Positions 52,803 to 62,607 of a stretch of DNA of 64,000 nucleotides are shown here, piece by piece. Under the pieces are notes generated by a model. It searched no databases. It had not been told where the DNA came from and worked only from the letters and a program-made list of their open reading frames with translations. A program made the translations under genes and the position numbers. This stretch comes from Occallatibacter gabretensis. Its GTDB lineage: Bacteria; Acidobacteriota; Terriglobia; Terriglobales; Acidobacteriaceae. Location of the stretch: assembly GCF_001449115.1 (NCBI RefSeq), contig NZ_LAIJ01000010.1, positions 665,623 to 729,622 of the forward strand, read 5' to 3'. Numbering within the stretch: position 1 is the stretch's first letter; every line of letters begins with the position of its first letter.

Positions 52803-54797
52803 ATGAAGATTTCTTCGGTCTTTCCGCGCGGATTATGCCAGCCGGTTCTGTTTCTTTCGCTTGCCACCGCAACGGCCTTCTCACAGAGTGCAACGACCAC
52901 CACTTATGATCCGCGCCGGACCTTTGCGCCGCTCTCGTTGCCCGATCCGGTGAACGCATACCGGTCAAGCAATGGTGCGCCGGGGCCGAGCTACTGGCAG
53001 AATGCGGCGGACTATGAGATCCACGCCAAGCTCGACACAGCAGCACGGCAGTTGAGTGCGACGGAGATCATTCACTACACGAACAACAGCCCTGATACAT
53101 TGCCCAGCCTGTGGATTCACATGGAGCAGAACATCTATCGCAAGGATTCGCGGGCGCACGCCATTATGGGTGGTTTACGACGCGCACGTGGTGGTGCCGC
53201 AACTGCTCCAGCAGAGGATACTTCGACAGACGGATTTGTTTTGGATTCGGTCGAGATTGAGTCAGGCAAGACGAAGGCGAAAGCCGACTATATTGTCAAT
53301 GACACGCGGATGCAGGTTCGGCTTGCGGAACCGCTCAAGCCGCACGGTGGACAGCTGAAGATTCACATCCAGTACCACTACAAGATTCCCGGCGTATGGG
53401 GCGGGCGCAATTCCTGGGGCATGTCCAAGCAGGGTGAAATTTACGATATGGCGCAGTGGTATCCGCGGATGTGCGTGTATGACGACCTGCGCGGATGGGA
53501 CACGTTGCCTTATATCGGCAGTGAGTTTTATCTGGAATACGGCAATTTTGATTACTACGTGAATGTGCCTTCAAACATGCTCGTTGCCGGCTCCGGAGAG
53601 CTTGTGAATCCGAAGGAGGTTCTTACCAAAGCCGAGCAGGATCGGCTGGAACAAGCGCGCACAAGCGACAAGACTGTTTATATCCGTAAGCCGGAGGAAG
53701 CAACAGACCCCGCGAGCCGTCCCACGCAGAACGGTCCCCTCACATGGCATTTCCACATGGACCACACGCGCGATGTGGCGTGGAGCGCTTCTCCTGTCTT
53801 TGTATGGGATGCGGCGCGAATGAATCTGCCCGATGGCAAAAAGTCGCTGGCAATGAGCTTCTATCCGCCAGAAAGCGTGGGGCCGGATGCGTGGGATAAA
53901 TCCACCGAGTATGTGAAGGACACGGTGGAGCATTTTTCGAAGCAATGGTACCCATATCCTTGGCCTGCGGCTATCAATGTGGCCGGCTTCTCAACCGGCA
54001 TGGAATATCCGGGTATTGTCTTTGATGGCATTCCCGATCATGGCTCATTTCTCTTCTGGGTTACGGCGCATGAAATTGGCCATGACTGGTTCCCGATGAT
54101 CGTAGGCTCGAATGAGCGACGCCACGCGTTCATGGACGAGGGCTTCAACACCTTCATCGACATCGATGAGTCTGCAACGTACGCAAACGGCAAATACGGA
54201 CCGAAGCGCGATAGCGAATACTCTGCCGGAGGAGAGCCCCCCGACACAATTCTGAAGGTGCTGGATAATCCCGATGCGCCCACACTTATGGCCACGGCGG
54301 ATTCTTATGGCTTTGCTGTGGGCCATCCCGTGAGCTACTTCAAAGGCGCCTACGGAATGGTTCTCTTGCGCGAGCAGATTCTTGGGTCGGAGCGCTTTGA
54401 CTGGGCCTTCCGCAAGTACACCCGCGATTGGGCATACAAGCATCCTTCGCCTTCGGATTTCTTCCGCGAGATGCAAAGCGAAGCAGGGGAAGATCTGGGA
54501 TGGTTCTGGCGTGGTTGGTATCTGAACAACTGGAAGTACGATGTGGCCGTGGATAAGATTGAAGGCTCAACTGTCACGCTGAGCAATCGCGGCCAGCTCG
54601 TGTTGCCCACCACAGTGGAGGCCATCCTTGCAGACGGAACAAAAACGCGCGTCAGGCTTCCAGTGGAAACATGGCTGCAGAAAGGCAGCTATACCTGGAC
54701 GGTCGAAAGCAAGACACCAATCGCTTCTGTTGTCGTCGACCCCGACCATCAGTTGCCGGATGACGACCGTAGCAACAATGAGAAAAAAGCACAGTAA
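52803..54797 (+). CDS. M1-family zinc metallopeptidase, exported
   Basis: The 664-residue protein has a signal peptide (QPVLFLSLATATAFSQ), an N-terminal beta-domain and a gluzincin catalytic domain. The zinc motif HEIGH (His423, Glu424, His427) is followed after 18 residues by Glu446 in MDEGFNTF, as in M1 aminopeptidases. VAGFSTGMEYPGIVFDG replaces the usual GAMEN exopeptidase loop with G-M-E-Y-P, as in many M1 proteins of this exported type. ATG 52803 follows GGGGAGAG. It stands in its own unit after the aminotransferase. It probably cleaves N-terminal residues from peptides in the periplasm. Confidence 0.9.
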   Translation: MKISSVFPRGLCQPVLFLSLATATAFSQSATTTTYDPRRTFAPLSLPDPVNAYRSSNGAPGPSYWQNAADYEIHAKLDTAARQLSATEIIHYTNNSPDTLPSLWIHMEQNIYRKDSRAHAIMGGLRRARGGAATAPAEDTSTDGFVLDSVEIESGKTKAKADYIVNDTRMQVRLAEPLKPHGGQLKIHIQYHYKIPGVWGGRNSWGMSKQGEIYDMAQWYPRMCVYDDLRGWDTLPYIGSEFYLEYGNFDYYVNVPSNMLVAGSGELVNPKEVLTKAEQDRLEQARTSDKTVYIRKPEEATDPASRPTQNGPLTWHFHMDHTRDVAWSASPVFVWDAARMNLPDGKKSLAMSFYPPESVGPDAWDKSTEYVKDTVEHFSKQWYPYPWPAAINVAGFSTGMEYPGIVFDGIPDHGSFLFWVTAHEIGHDWFPMIVGSNERRHAFMDEGFNTFIDIDESATYANGKYGPKRDSEYSAGGEPPDTILKVLDNPDAPTLMATADSYGFAVGHPVSYFKGAYGMVLLREQILGSERFDWAFRKYTRDWAYKHPSPSDFFREMQSEAGEDLGWFWRGWYLNNWKYDVAVDKIEGSTVTLSNRGQLVLPTTVEAILADGTKTRVRLPVETWLQKGSYTWTVESKTPIASVVVDPDHQLPDDDRSNNEKKAQ

Positions 54798-54942
54798 TAG
54801 ATGCGGCCAGACCGGCGCTATTGCGGTAAATCGAGTCGAAGCTTGCAAGATCGTATCCGGGAATAAGAATCACGCCGAGCCCGCCGCAGACGTGATGCCA
54901 CCGAACTTGCCGAATCGAGTGATCGAAGTGAGCAGCTGCGCT

Positions 54943-54972
54943 GCACTAAGGCCGTAAACACGGCCTTAGTGC
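54943..54972. terminator. Perfect 13-base stem hairpin between convergent genes
   Basis: GCACTAAGGCCGT pairs fully with ACGGCCTTAGTGC around a four-base loop (AAAC). It lies between the M1 peptidase gene and the convergent SBBP/Ig-repeat gene. There is no T-run on either side, so termination may be bidirectional but weak or factor-assisted. Confidence 0.6.
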
Positions 54973-55003
54973 ATGGGTAGCAGTCATGATTGGATAGTCA
55001 TGG

Positions 55004-58000
55004 TCAGGGTTGGATAGTCAGTGTTATTTGGTGGCTGATGCTTCCACTGGTTGCGGTTACGGTGAAATTGACTGCGGGCTGGGCGCATCCTGTGAGTGCG
55101 AATGCTGTGAGTCCCATAACCACGATGATTGCCGCGATGCGGGTGCGATAGTTCTTCAGTTTCCTGCGGAACCCTAACAGGAACGCCATGCAGAAGGCGA
55201 GGGCCGGCAGAGCGGTTCGTATGCCGCCCGGACCACGAGCCGGTTTGTGATTGAGTGCCGCAGGTGACGCCTGTGTGAGAGTCAACGTCGTGGTGACCGT
55301 GCCGTTCTTGGGTGTAACCGTGGACGGGGTAAAGACCGGTGTTCCATAGGAAGGATCGAGGCCACTCACTGTGAACGTGATGGGTTGGTTGAATCCAATG
55401 GCTGCGGTCAGTGGCGCGACGTCAATTTCCCATTTCGCGTTCGTAGTACCCTGCGGTGGGGTTGGAGAGGAGAGGACAAAGTCGGAAGGACTGGTGCCGC
55501 CGCTGAGTGTCACGGTCGTATCGCCCGTGCCGAGGCTCACATCCATGTTGGCCGTGAATTCACTCCCGGTGGCTCCCGGAATGAAGTACACGGATATCTG
55601 GCAGGTAGTGCCTTTGTTCAGACTTGCCGGGCAGTTGTTGGTCTGTTTAAAAGCCGCGGGGTTCGTGCCATTGAACGTGGCTCCCGCAAAGCTGAGCGGC
55701 TGATCGCCGGAGCTGGTAATGGTGACGACCTGGGCAGGACTTGTCTTGCCGTTGGGTGTGGCCGGAAATTGAATCGTTGTTGGAGTTACAGAAGAAATTT
55801 CAGGAGTAATCGTGTTAGCGGTAAGAGCGCTCGCCATGTAGTGCAGTTGTGTCTGGCCGGAATAGTTCCAGTTGACTTGGTATAGCGCGGTGTAAGTCGT
55901 ATCTGCGGCAGCGGAATCCGAATCGAAGGAGACGCTGATTATGCAACTGGTGTACGGAGCCAGGGTGATTGTGTAGTCACCATTACCGTCGTACTGGCAG
56001 AATCCTGAGTAACCGAGGGTTTGCCCCCACACGGGCGCGTTCGCTCCCGTGATGCCGTAGTTCTTGGCTTGGGCTTGAATGGTCTGCGATGTCTGGTTGG
56101 CAAATGTGAGACTGGCATAAGGGGATTCGGTAAGTGGCCCCACGACGACGTTCTGGAAGTTGATAGAACCCGGGATCAGGAAGACATTGTCGCCGCTGAT
56201 AGGCTGGATGCCTGTTCCCGTGAGAGTCACCGAAGGATTCGACGATCCATCCGTGACAGTGAAGCTGCCCACTGCAGAGCCAACGCCGATGGGGTTGTAG
56301 CTTAATGTGTAGGTGCAGGATGCCCCGGCTGCTACGTGCGAAGTGCAGGTTGTGGTGACGATCGAGTAGACGGGAGGATTGATGGTTGCAGCGCTAATCG
56401 TTACCGCAGCCGAACCGTTGTTAGTGAAGGTCACTGTCTGCGTAGCGGTCTGGCCTTCGTAGACATTGCCGAAAGCAACGGTGGCCGGCGTGAGAGTTTC
56501 AGAGGCCTTAGCCGGGCCTCCTGTTCCCGTGAGCTGGACCACCTGCGTTCCCAGGTTATCCGTAATGGTCAATGTGCCCGTGAAGGGCGATTCTGCCGTG
56601 GGAGAGAACGTGATGGAATACTGGCAGGTTGCATTGGCGGCAATTGAGGCGCCGCACGTGTTGTTGGTTAAAGCGAAGGCCGCGTTCCCGCTTATGCTTG
56701 CACCACTGATAGGCGCGGCTGAATCGCCGGAATTGGTGACGGTGACAGACTGGGTTGCAGTTGTGCCATCCGCTACCGTGCCGAAAGCAAGCGAGGTTGG
56801 TGAAACGCTTATGGACGCCGAGTTCGCCGCACCAGTCAGCGCGATGGTGAGCGGGTTGGATGGATTATCAAGGTCGCCGGTTGTGTAAGTGGAAGTCAGC
56901 GTCCCAGCGGATTGAGGAGTGAAGGTGAACGTGATTGTGCAGCCGGTCAGCGGGGAGAGGATGGCACAGTTATCGCTATGAGTGAAATCCTTGCTGTCAG
57001 TGAGCGAGCCTTCTTTAACATAGATGCTCTTCGTCGTTCCGTTATAGAGCGTTGCGGTCATGGCCGCGCTGGTCGATCCCACGCTCGTTGCAGGGAAAGT
57101 GATCGTGGCAGGCGTCAGTGTCAGGGTGTCATTTGGCTGAATTGCCGCGATGAATCCATCACCGCCCGTATCCGACGCGCAACTGGAGCAGGTGGCCTGA
57201 TACGCGTTGATGACAGGAAGATCGGTCGCGTAGGTCTCGCCCACCATGAGTATCTGGCCGCTGCTGGGCAGCAACACTCGCATCGGCAGCGTGAAGTTCG
57301 TGGTAGTGCCCAGGTAGGACGAGAGCAACAGCGAGTTGTCGCCGGGCAGAGTGGGATCTATTAAGCCGAAGACACCGTCCATGTATTCTCCGGAGGGCTC
57401 CGTAGTCGTGAGATTGTTCTTAAGCGGGAAACCAGCACCGGAGCTGCCGGCGAAGGCCACCTGGCCGTTCGAAGAAACCCCGATTACACCCGCCGAATGC
57501 AGATAGGTCGAATACATCAACGTTCCGCCATCCGCGGAAATCTTGCTGAGATATCCGTAAAAGTCGTCGCTTGGAATGGTCGGATAAACACCGTTCTTAA
57601 TCGGGAAATCAGCCTGGTTGGTGCTGCCCGAGACATAGATGTTGTCTGCGGCGTCTATCTGAATTTCGGCACTGTAGAGATTGCCATAATTGCCGGAGGA
57701 TTGATTCGTTCCTCCAAGGAAGGAGGAGTAGAGCACAGCGGTGCCGCCAGGGTTGAGCTCCATCAGAAAGCTCGAATTGCAATATGTAGTGCTCGTTGTG
57801 CTGCATTTGGGCTGCACTGCGCCAGAGGTGGCAACCGGAAATGCGGAGTCCGGAGTACCGCCATAAAGCCAGACATTGCCTTTGGAATCGAGCGCCAGCG
57901 ACGATAACGTAGCTGAGGTTATGGCAGAATTGCCATCGCCCACCTGGGTGGCCCAGAGGACGGCGTCGGTTCCGGACTTGGTGGTATCGATCTCGGCGAC

Positions 58001-59431
58001 GAAATCCACACCGGTGCTGAACAAGGCATTTTTCTTCCAGATGAATTCGTCGGGACTTCCGAGGGACGCTGCTCCAAGCAGGTAGACGATGCCGTTGTTT
58101 GCGGTGACCATATAGTGCGAGGTTCCATCCCCGACCTGACCGACATATCCCGCGCTCGGTAGCCCGAAGCCGATATAGGTCGAATAAAGGAGCTTCGATC
58201 CATCCGCCGATAGCTTGGAAAGGATGCCTCCGGTCGTCGACTCGCCTCCCTCTGTGGGCTGGCCGCCGGGATAGGCATTGACTTGTGGAAAATCGGCGCT
58301 GAGGGTAGTGCCCGCGATGTAAATGCTTCCGTCGGAATCAAGCGCCAGGGAAAACGCCTGGTCCATATTGCTGCCGCCAAGATAGGTGGCAAAGAGCAGG
58401 GTCTGGCCGGTCTTGTCGAGCTTGGCGACGTACATGTCGGGCACGGTGTAAGCGCCGTTGTCCGGGTTCGTTGGGCCGCATTGGCCGGCGCATGCGCCGG
58501 TGGGTGCGCCAACCGTATTCAGATCGGTGGAATCCGTCGTCATCAGCAGATAAATGCTGTCATCCGTGCCTAGCTTCACATCGACGATTGAGTCATAGTG
58601 CTTGCCGCCGAAGTAGCTCGCATAGAGGATCACGGGATCGATCACCAGTGGCTGGTAGTGGTCATAAGGGCCCAGGGAAAAACCGTAATCGCCATTAGCC
58701 AGAAGCTGATAGCTGGCCGTAATCGGCCTTTTCGTGCCGTCCTTAAGCTTCTGGTACGCCACCGGCTTCAGAAAGCGCAACCGTTCTCCATCAGCGCCGG
58801 CATGAACCGCCTGGCTCATGATCAGATCGCCAGTCTTGTCATCCGTAACGGCATTTGCGCCTTGAATTTGCATCCGTATCCGGGTCGGATCGGCATTCGC
58901 GGCAACCATGTAGTCATGCTCCAGCTGGCTGCCATTGCCGTAATAGACAAGATCGATGCCGGGATAAATTGCCGGCACTCGAACGCGTCCGAACTGTCTG
59001 ACGCCGCTCCGCCATCGCGCAGAATCGTTGCCAATCATGTAATTGCTGCAACCCGGAAGCACATCTTCTCCCTCGGGCTTCGCCTTGGCATTCGCGCCGA
59101 CAAGCTGCATCGAGAGTGAAGATGCGCCCGGAGCCGCGAACTCCACCTTTCCACTTACGCCGATACGCAATGTCTGCTCGGAGGTCCGGCTGGTCATTTC
59201 TCCGTTCATGGCTCCGTCAGCAGCGGGCTCAAAATGCAGGGGCTGCCGCATCAGCGTCTTGCGTATTTCGTCTTTGGAAGCTGAAGTTGAGGACTGGCTG
59301 CCAGTCCGAGTCTGAGGTTCAGCCGAAGTCCGGGGTAGGGCCTGAGCCTTTGAGGTAGACGTGGTGGCGAGCGTCAGCAGCATGAAAACTAGAGTTGGCA
59401 GAGAGCGTCTTGAGGGTAAAAGGGGAATCAT
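55004..59431 (-). CDS. Very large exported SBBP-propeller and Ig-repeat protein
   Basis: The protein has 1475 residues. ATG 59431 is preferred over GTG 59458 because AGGAG lies eight bases upstream and a signal peptide begins there (LVFMLLTLATTSTSKAQA). Residues of about 100-260 are a beta-domain. SBBP-type propeller repeats follow (FATYLGGSNMDQAFSLALDS; YSSFLGGTNQSSG). Then come about five Ig-like modules of the choice-of-anchor/HYDIN type, with patterns like LAFGTVADGTTATQSVTVTN and VAFGNVYEGQTATQTVTFTN. The end has two hydrophobic helices (ALPALAFCMAFLLGF; IAAIIVVMGLTAFAL) and then LTGCA and a short beta tail. It is probably a cell-surface adhesin or structural protein. No enzyme motif was seen. 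Confidence 0.88.
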   Translation of the reverse strand: MIPLLPSRRSLPTLVFMLLTLATTSTSKAQALPRTSAEPQTRTGSQSSTSASKDEIRKTLMRQPLHFEPAADGAMNGEMTSRTSEQTLRIGVSGKVEFAAPGASSLSMQLVGANAKAKPEGEDVLPGCSNYMIGNDSARWRSGVRQFGRVRVPAIYPGIDLVYYGNGSQLEHDYMVAANADPTRIRMQIQGANAVTDDKTGDLIMSQAVHAGADGERLRFLKPVAYQKLKDGTKRPITASYQLLANGDYGFSLGPYDHYQPLVIDPVILYASYFGGKHYDSIVDVKLGTDDSIYLLMTTDSTDLNTVGAPTGACAGQCGPTNPDNGAYTVPDMYVAKLDKTGQTLLFATYLGGSNMDQAFSLALDSDGSIYIAGTTLSADFPQVNAYPGGQPTEGGESTTGGILSKLSADGSKLLYSTYIGFGLPSAGYVGQVGDGTSHYMVTANNGIVYLLGAASLGSPDEFIWKKNALFSTGVDFVAEIDTTKSGTDAVLWATQVGDGNSAITSATLSSLALDSKGNVWLYGGTPDSAFPVATSGAVQPKCSTTSTTYCNSSFLMELNPGGTAVLYSSFLGGTNQSSGNYGNLYSAEIQIDAADNIYVSGSTNQADFPIKNGVYPTIPSDDFYGYLSKISADGGTLMYSTYLHSAGVIGVSSNGQVAFAGSSGAGFPLKNNLTTTEPSGEYMDGVFGLIDPTLPGDNSLLLSSYLGTTTNFTLPMRVLLPSSGQILMVGETYATDLPVINAYQATCSSCASDTGGDGFIAAIQPNDTLTLTPATITFPATSVGSTSAAMTATLYNGTTKSIYVKEGSLTDSKDFTHSDNCAILSPLTGCTITFTFTPQSAGTLTSTYTTGDLDNPSNPLTIALTGAANSASISVSPTSLAFGTVADGTTATQSVTVTNSGDSAAPISGASISGNAAFALTNNTCGASIAANATCQYSITFSPTAESPFTGTLTITDNLGTQVVQLTGTGGPAKASETLTPATVAFGNVYEGQTATQTVTFTNNGSAAVTISAATINPPVYSIVTTTCTSHVAAGASCTYTLSYNPIGVGSAVGSFTVTDGSSNPSVTLTGTGIQPISGDNVFLIPGSINFQNVVVGPLTESPYASLTFANQTSQTIQAQAKNYGITGANAPVWGQTLGYSGFCQYDGNGDYTITLAPYTSCIISVSFDSDSAAADTTYTALYQVNWNYSGQTQLHYMASALTANTITPEISSVTPTTIQFPATPNGKTSPAQVVTITSSGDQPLSFAGATFNGTNPAAFKQTNNCPASLNKGTTCQISVYFIPGATGSEFTANMDVSLGTGDTTVTLSGGTSPSDFVLSSPTPPQGTTNAKWEIDVAPLTAAIGFNQPITFTVSGLDPSYGTPVFTPSTVTPKNGTVTTTLTLTQASPAALNHKPARGPGGIRTALPALAFCMAFLLGFRRKLKNYRTRIAAIIVVMGLTAFALTGCAQPAVNFTVTATSGSISHQITLTIQP

Positions 59432-59527
59432 AGCGAAGCTCCTAAATCTGAAAGTCACGAATTCGAAAAGAAATGGGGCGAAGCAAAAGGACGGAGGCGG
59501 GGCGAAAATTCTGCCGCTTGCGCCAGG

Positions 59528-59854
59528 TCATCCGGGCTTTTCTTTGAACTGTTGCAGCGAACGCTCACATATCCAGAGCTGGCCATCCGGCTGTCGCTGG
59601 AGGTGAATGCTCCCGGTGAGAATCGCGAGTTTGAGTAAAACCCAGTCGATGAATCCTCGATCCAGCACATCCTGAAAGCCCATAAACCATGTACCGCCGC
59701 ATTGCGGGCAGTGCACCGGCGGAATAGCGTCTTTCAGGACATCGGGCGAGCCAGTGCTTCCAGAACTCGTCACAGGTCGCTGGAGGATCTGGGTGATCGA
59801 CGCAGAGATCTCGCGGTGCTCGATGCTGACCGAAATCCGGCGAACGCGCCTCAT
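59528..59854 (-). CDS. Small zinc-ribbon-like protein of unknown function
   Basis: About 108 residues starting MRRVRRISVSIEHREISASI. A CPQCGGTWF pair of cysteines in the middle is half of a zinc ribbon, followed by hydrophobic helix-like and WICERSLQQF segments. A longer frame starts at 59908. It lies upstream of the SBBP/Ig-repeat gene, in the same direction about 100 bases away, and is divergent from the winged-helix/TPR regulator. I do not recognise a named family. The position suggests a small regulator or chaperone for the surface protein, but this is only context. Confidence 0.55.
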   Translation of the reverse strand: MRRVRRISVSIEHREISASITQILQRPVTSSGSTGSPDVLKDAIPPVHCPQCGGTWFMGFQDVLDRGFIDWVLLKLAILTGSIHLQRQPDGQLWICERSLQQFKEKPG

Positions 59855-60086
59855 GAGGCCATCCGTGTGAGCGAAGCGGAGCCGGCGATGGCCAGAAATG
59901 GGAGACATGTTGCCCGCATCGACAACGATGGCGCTTCCACCGCCTGTTTGCTATGCTTCAAGCAAGGCTTTGATCGTTGTATTTTGCTACTCGTCCGTTG
60001 CATGGTCTCCGTTATCCCATGCGCATTGAAATGCTGCCTTCAACTCCCGATCAATCCCAACTCAATTTCTTCTCAAGCGGTCTATC

Positions 60087-62468
60087 TTGCTGGAAGCAAA
60101 GAGCCACATCCGATTTGAAGGCTATGTAATTGATCGCCTCAGCTGGACTCTGCGCTGGGCGGAAGAACCGATTGCACTCAATCGGAAGAGCTTTGATGTG
60201 CTCCTTTACCTGGTCGAGCACCGCAATCGCGTGGTCAGCAAGGACGAACTGCTCGAAACCGTCTGGGCCGGCCAGTTCGTGGAGGAAAGCAATCTCACCC
60301 AGCAGGTCTTCCTGCTGCGCAAGGCTCTTTCGCGACACCAGTCCGGCATAAAGATCATCGAGACCGTTCCCGGTCGAGGCTATCGGTTCGCCGCGCCAGT
60401 CGAAATCGAGCCTCTTCCCGTCTCGCACGAACAGGTCCAGCAGCAGATCGTTCTCAGCACCAGCCAATCGATCACACGAATCACTCTCGAAGAAAAGCTC
60501 GAAGAAGACGAGACGGAAGTAGGTCGCGAATCCGCGCGTCTGCCAGCCGCGGCGCGAAAGCGGAATCCGGTTGTCGTTGCTTCCGCCGCATGTGCGCTCG
60601 CGGTCGCGCTGGCCGCGGGGGGCTGGTTTGGCTGGCAGCGCTGGCTTGACCGCACCGGCGGCGCGCCCATCGACGTCGTTCTCACTCCGATGGATGGAAG
60701 TACCGGCGACAAGATTCTGGACAGGACTCTGGACGACGCCCTGCGCATCGATTTATCACAAAGCCCTTTTGTCTCCGTAGTCTCACCCGCGCGTGTCCGC
60801 CTAACCCTCGGCGCCATGATGCGTAAGCCGGACGAAGCCATGACCCCGGCAATTTGGCGTGAGATATGCGAGCGAACCAATAGTCAGGCCGTCTTGCGTG
60901 GCACGGTCGCACGGGTCGGTCAACATTTTCTGGTGACCGAAGACGCCACCAGTTGCGTGAACGGTGCAGTCCTCGCCGAGGCAAAGCGGGAAGCCGCCAC
61001 TCCGGAAGAGCTTCCGCAGAGCATTGACAAGCTCGCCGAAAGTCTTCGCCAGGAACTCGGCGAATCCCGCCGCAGCATCGCCCGTTTTGACACGCCGCTC
61101 TTCCCTGAAAACACCCCGTCTCTTGAAGCGCTCAAGGATTACAGCCAGGCCAACATTCTGGGAGCGCAGGGAAAATACACCGACGCAATCGCCTTGCTGA
61201 AAAACGCGATCACCATAGATCCCAATTTCGCCGGCGCATATTTCAGTCTGGCTGCAAACCAGTTCAGCACCAACGAATTTGCCGAGGAACGAAAATCAAT
61301 TTCCACGGCGTTTCGCCTACGGAACACAGCCAGCGAGCCAGTCCGATTGGAAATTACCGCCCTTTACCACTCCACCGCGACACAAAATCTCTACGAAGCC
61401 GAAAGAAACTATCGCACCTGGACCGAGCTGTACCCCCGTTCCGGACCGGCATGGTCCGGACTATCCGCCGTTCAGCGCGACCTCGGCCGCAATGCCGATT
61501 CTCTGATCTCCGAAGAACGTGCCCTGGAGCTACGGCCCGACGTTCAAGGGATGTACACCAATCTGACCTTTGAACAACGAATGGCAGGCGATCCCAAAGC
61601 AGCCATAGCCACCCTCGATCGCGCCATCGCCAGGGGACTCGATGGGGACAATGTCCGCGGGCATTATCTTGAGTCAGCCTACGTCCTTCATGACACTGCG
61701 CTCATGCAGAAGCAGAGGGATTGGGCCGCAGCACATCCGGACGCGGTCTATTTCCGGATGGTGGAATTGCAGATCGCCACCGCCGAGGGTCGACTCGGAG
61801 ACGCACAACGGCTTCTCGCCCAGAGCGTAGCATTGCTTCGGACTCAGGGCGACGACGACAGGGCAAACGGTCTTATATGGAATGAGGGCGCCAACCTGGT
61901 GGAAGAGGGCGACGTCGCGGATGGCACGCGCCTGATCCGCAGCGTGCCCGCCGACCCAAAGGATGAGGACAGTATTGTCGGCCTTGCCAGGGTGGGAGAC
62001 TTTGCTGCAGCCGAAGCGGCAATCCACGCGATGCAGGCTGAGTTTCCCGAGGGCACCATTTGGAACGATTACCGTGGCCCGGAAGTGCAGGCACTGGCCG
62101 ACATGGCGGCGCATAAACCTGCGGACGCGGTCGCCGCTCTCGAGCGCACGCGGCCTCTCGACGCACGCGATCCGCTCACCACGCTGCTACGCGCCGACGC
62201 ATATCGCGAAGCCGGCGAAAACGCATTGGCCGAAAAGCAATATCACGTGATTGTCGATTACCCGCTACAGAATTCCGACACCGAGGAACAGCCGCTTTCT
62301 TGGCTGGGACTCGGCCGCACTCTGGCCGCTGAAGGCAATCGCGCCGCCGCGATCGATGCGTATCAGCATTTTCTCGCCCTCTGGTCTCACGCCGATCCCG
62401 ACGCCCTTTTTCTCCGCCAGGCAAACAGGGAATTGGCCGCTCTCAAGACACCCCCATCAGCGAAATAG
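60087..62468 (+). CDS. CadC-like winged-helix regulator with TM helix and TPR repeats
   Basis: The 793-residue protein starts at TTG 60087. Residues of about 8-105 are an OmpR-type winged helix (SFDVLLYLVEHRNRVVSKDE, ESNLTQQVFLLRKALS, IETVPGRGYRFAAPV). An acidic linker follows, then a membrane helix at about 161-182. A globular domain (about 195-330) resembles the part often seen in such regulators before the repeats. About eight TPR repeats complete it (LEALKDYSQANILGAQGKYT, NRAAAIDAYQHFLALW). This is a membrane-bound one-component regulator with periplasmic TPRs. It may control the divergent gene at 59528 and the SBBP/Ig protein. The ligand is unknown. Confidence 0.87.
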   Translation: MLEAKSHIRFEGYVIDRLSWTLRWAEEPIALNRKSFDVLLYLVEHRNRVVSKDELLETVWAGQFVEESNLTQQVFLLRKALSRHQSGIKIIETVPGRGYRFAAPVEIEPLPVSHEQVQQQIVLSTSQSITRITLEEKLEEDETEVGRESARLPAAARKRNPVVVASAACALAVALAAGGWFGWQRWLDRTGGAPIDVVLTPMDGSTGDKILDRTLDDALRIDLSQSPFVSVVSPARVRLTLGAMMRKPDEAMTPAIWREICERTNSQAVLRGTVARVGQHFLVTEDATSCVNGAVLAEAKREAATPEELPQSIDKLAESLRQELGESRRSIARFDTPLFPENTPSLEALKDYSQANILGAQGKYTDAIALLKNAITIDPNFAGAYFSLAANQFSTNEFAEERKSISTAFRLRNTASEPVRLEITALYHSTATQNLYEAERNYRTWTELYPRSGPAWSGLSAVQRDLGRNADSLISEERALELRPDVQGMYTNLTFEQRMAGDPKAAIATLDRAIARGLDGDNVRGHYLESAYVLHDTALMQKQRDWAAAHPDAVYFRMVELQIATAEGRLGDAQRLLAQSVALLRTQGDDDRANGLIWNEGANLVEEGDVADGTRLIRSVPADPKDEDSIVGLARVGDFAAAEAAIHAMQAEFPEGTIWNDYRGPEVQALADMAAHKPADAVAALERTRPLDARDPLTTLLRADAYREAGENALAEKQYHVIVDYPLQNSDTEEQPLSWLGLGRTLAAEGNRAAAIDAYQHFLALWSHADPDALFLRQANRELAALKTPPSAK

Positions 62469-62607
62469 AATTACCGCCGACACAGGATGCAAAACAGAGC
62501 CTGAATTCTCTCGAGGATGAACTTATCATCGAATAGGACCATTCTCTTCTTATCAAGACACTTCGCATCCCATGAGAGGAGACCGATTCGCTGCAAGGAG
62601 AAGAACG

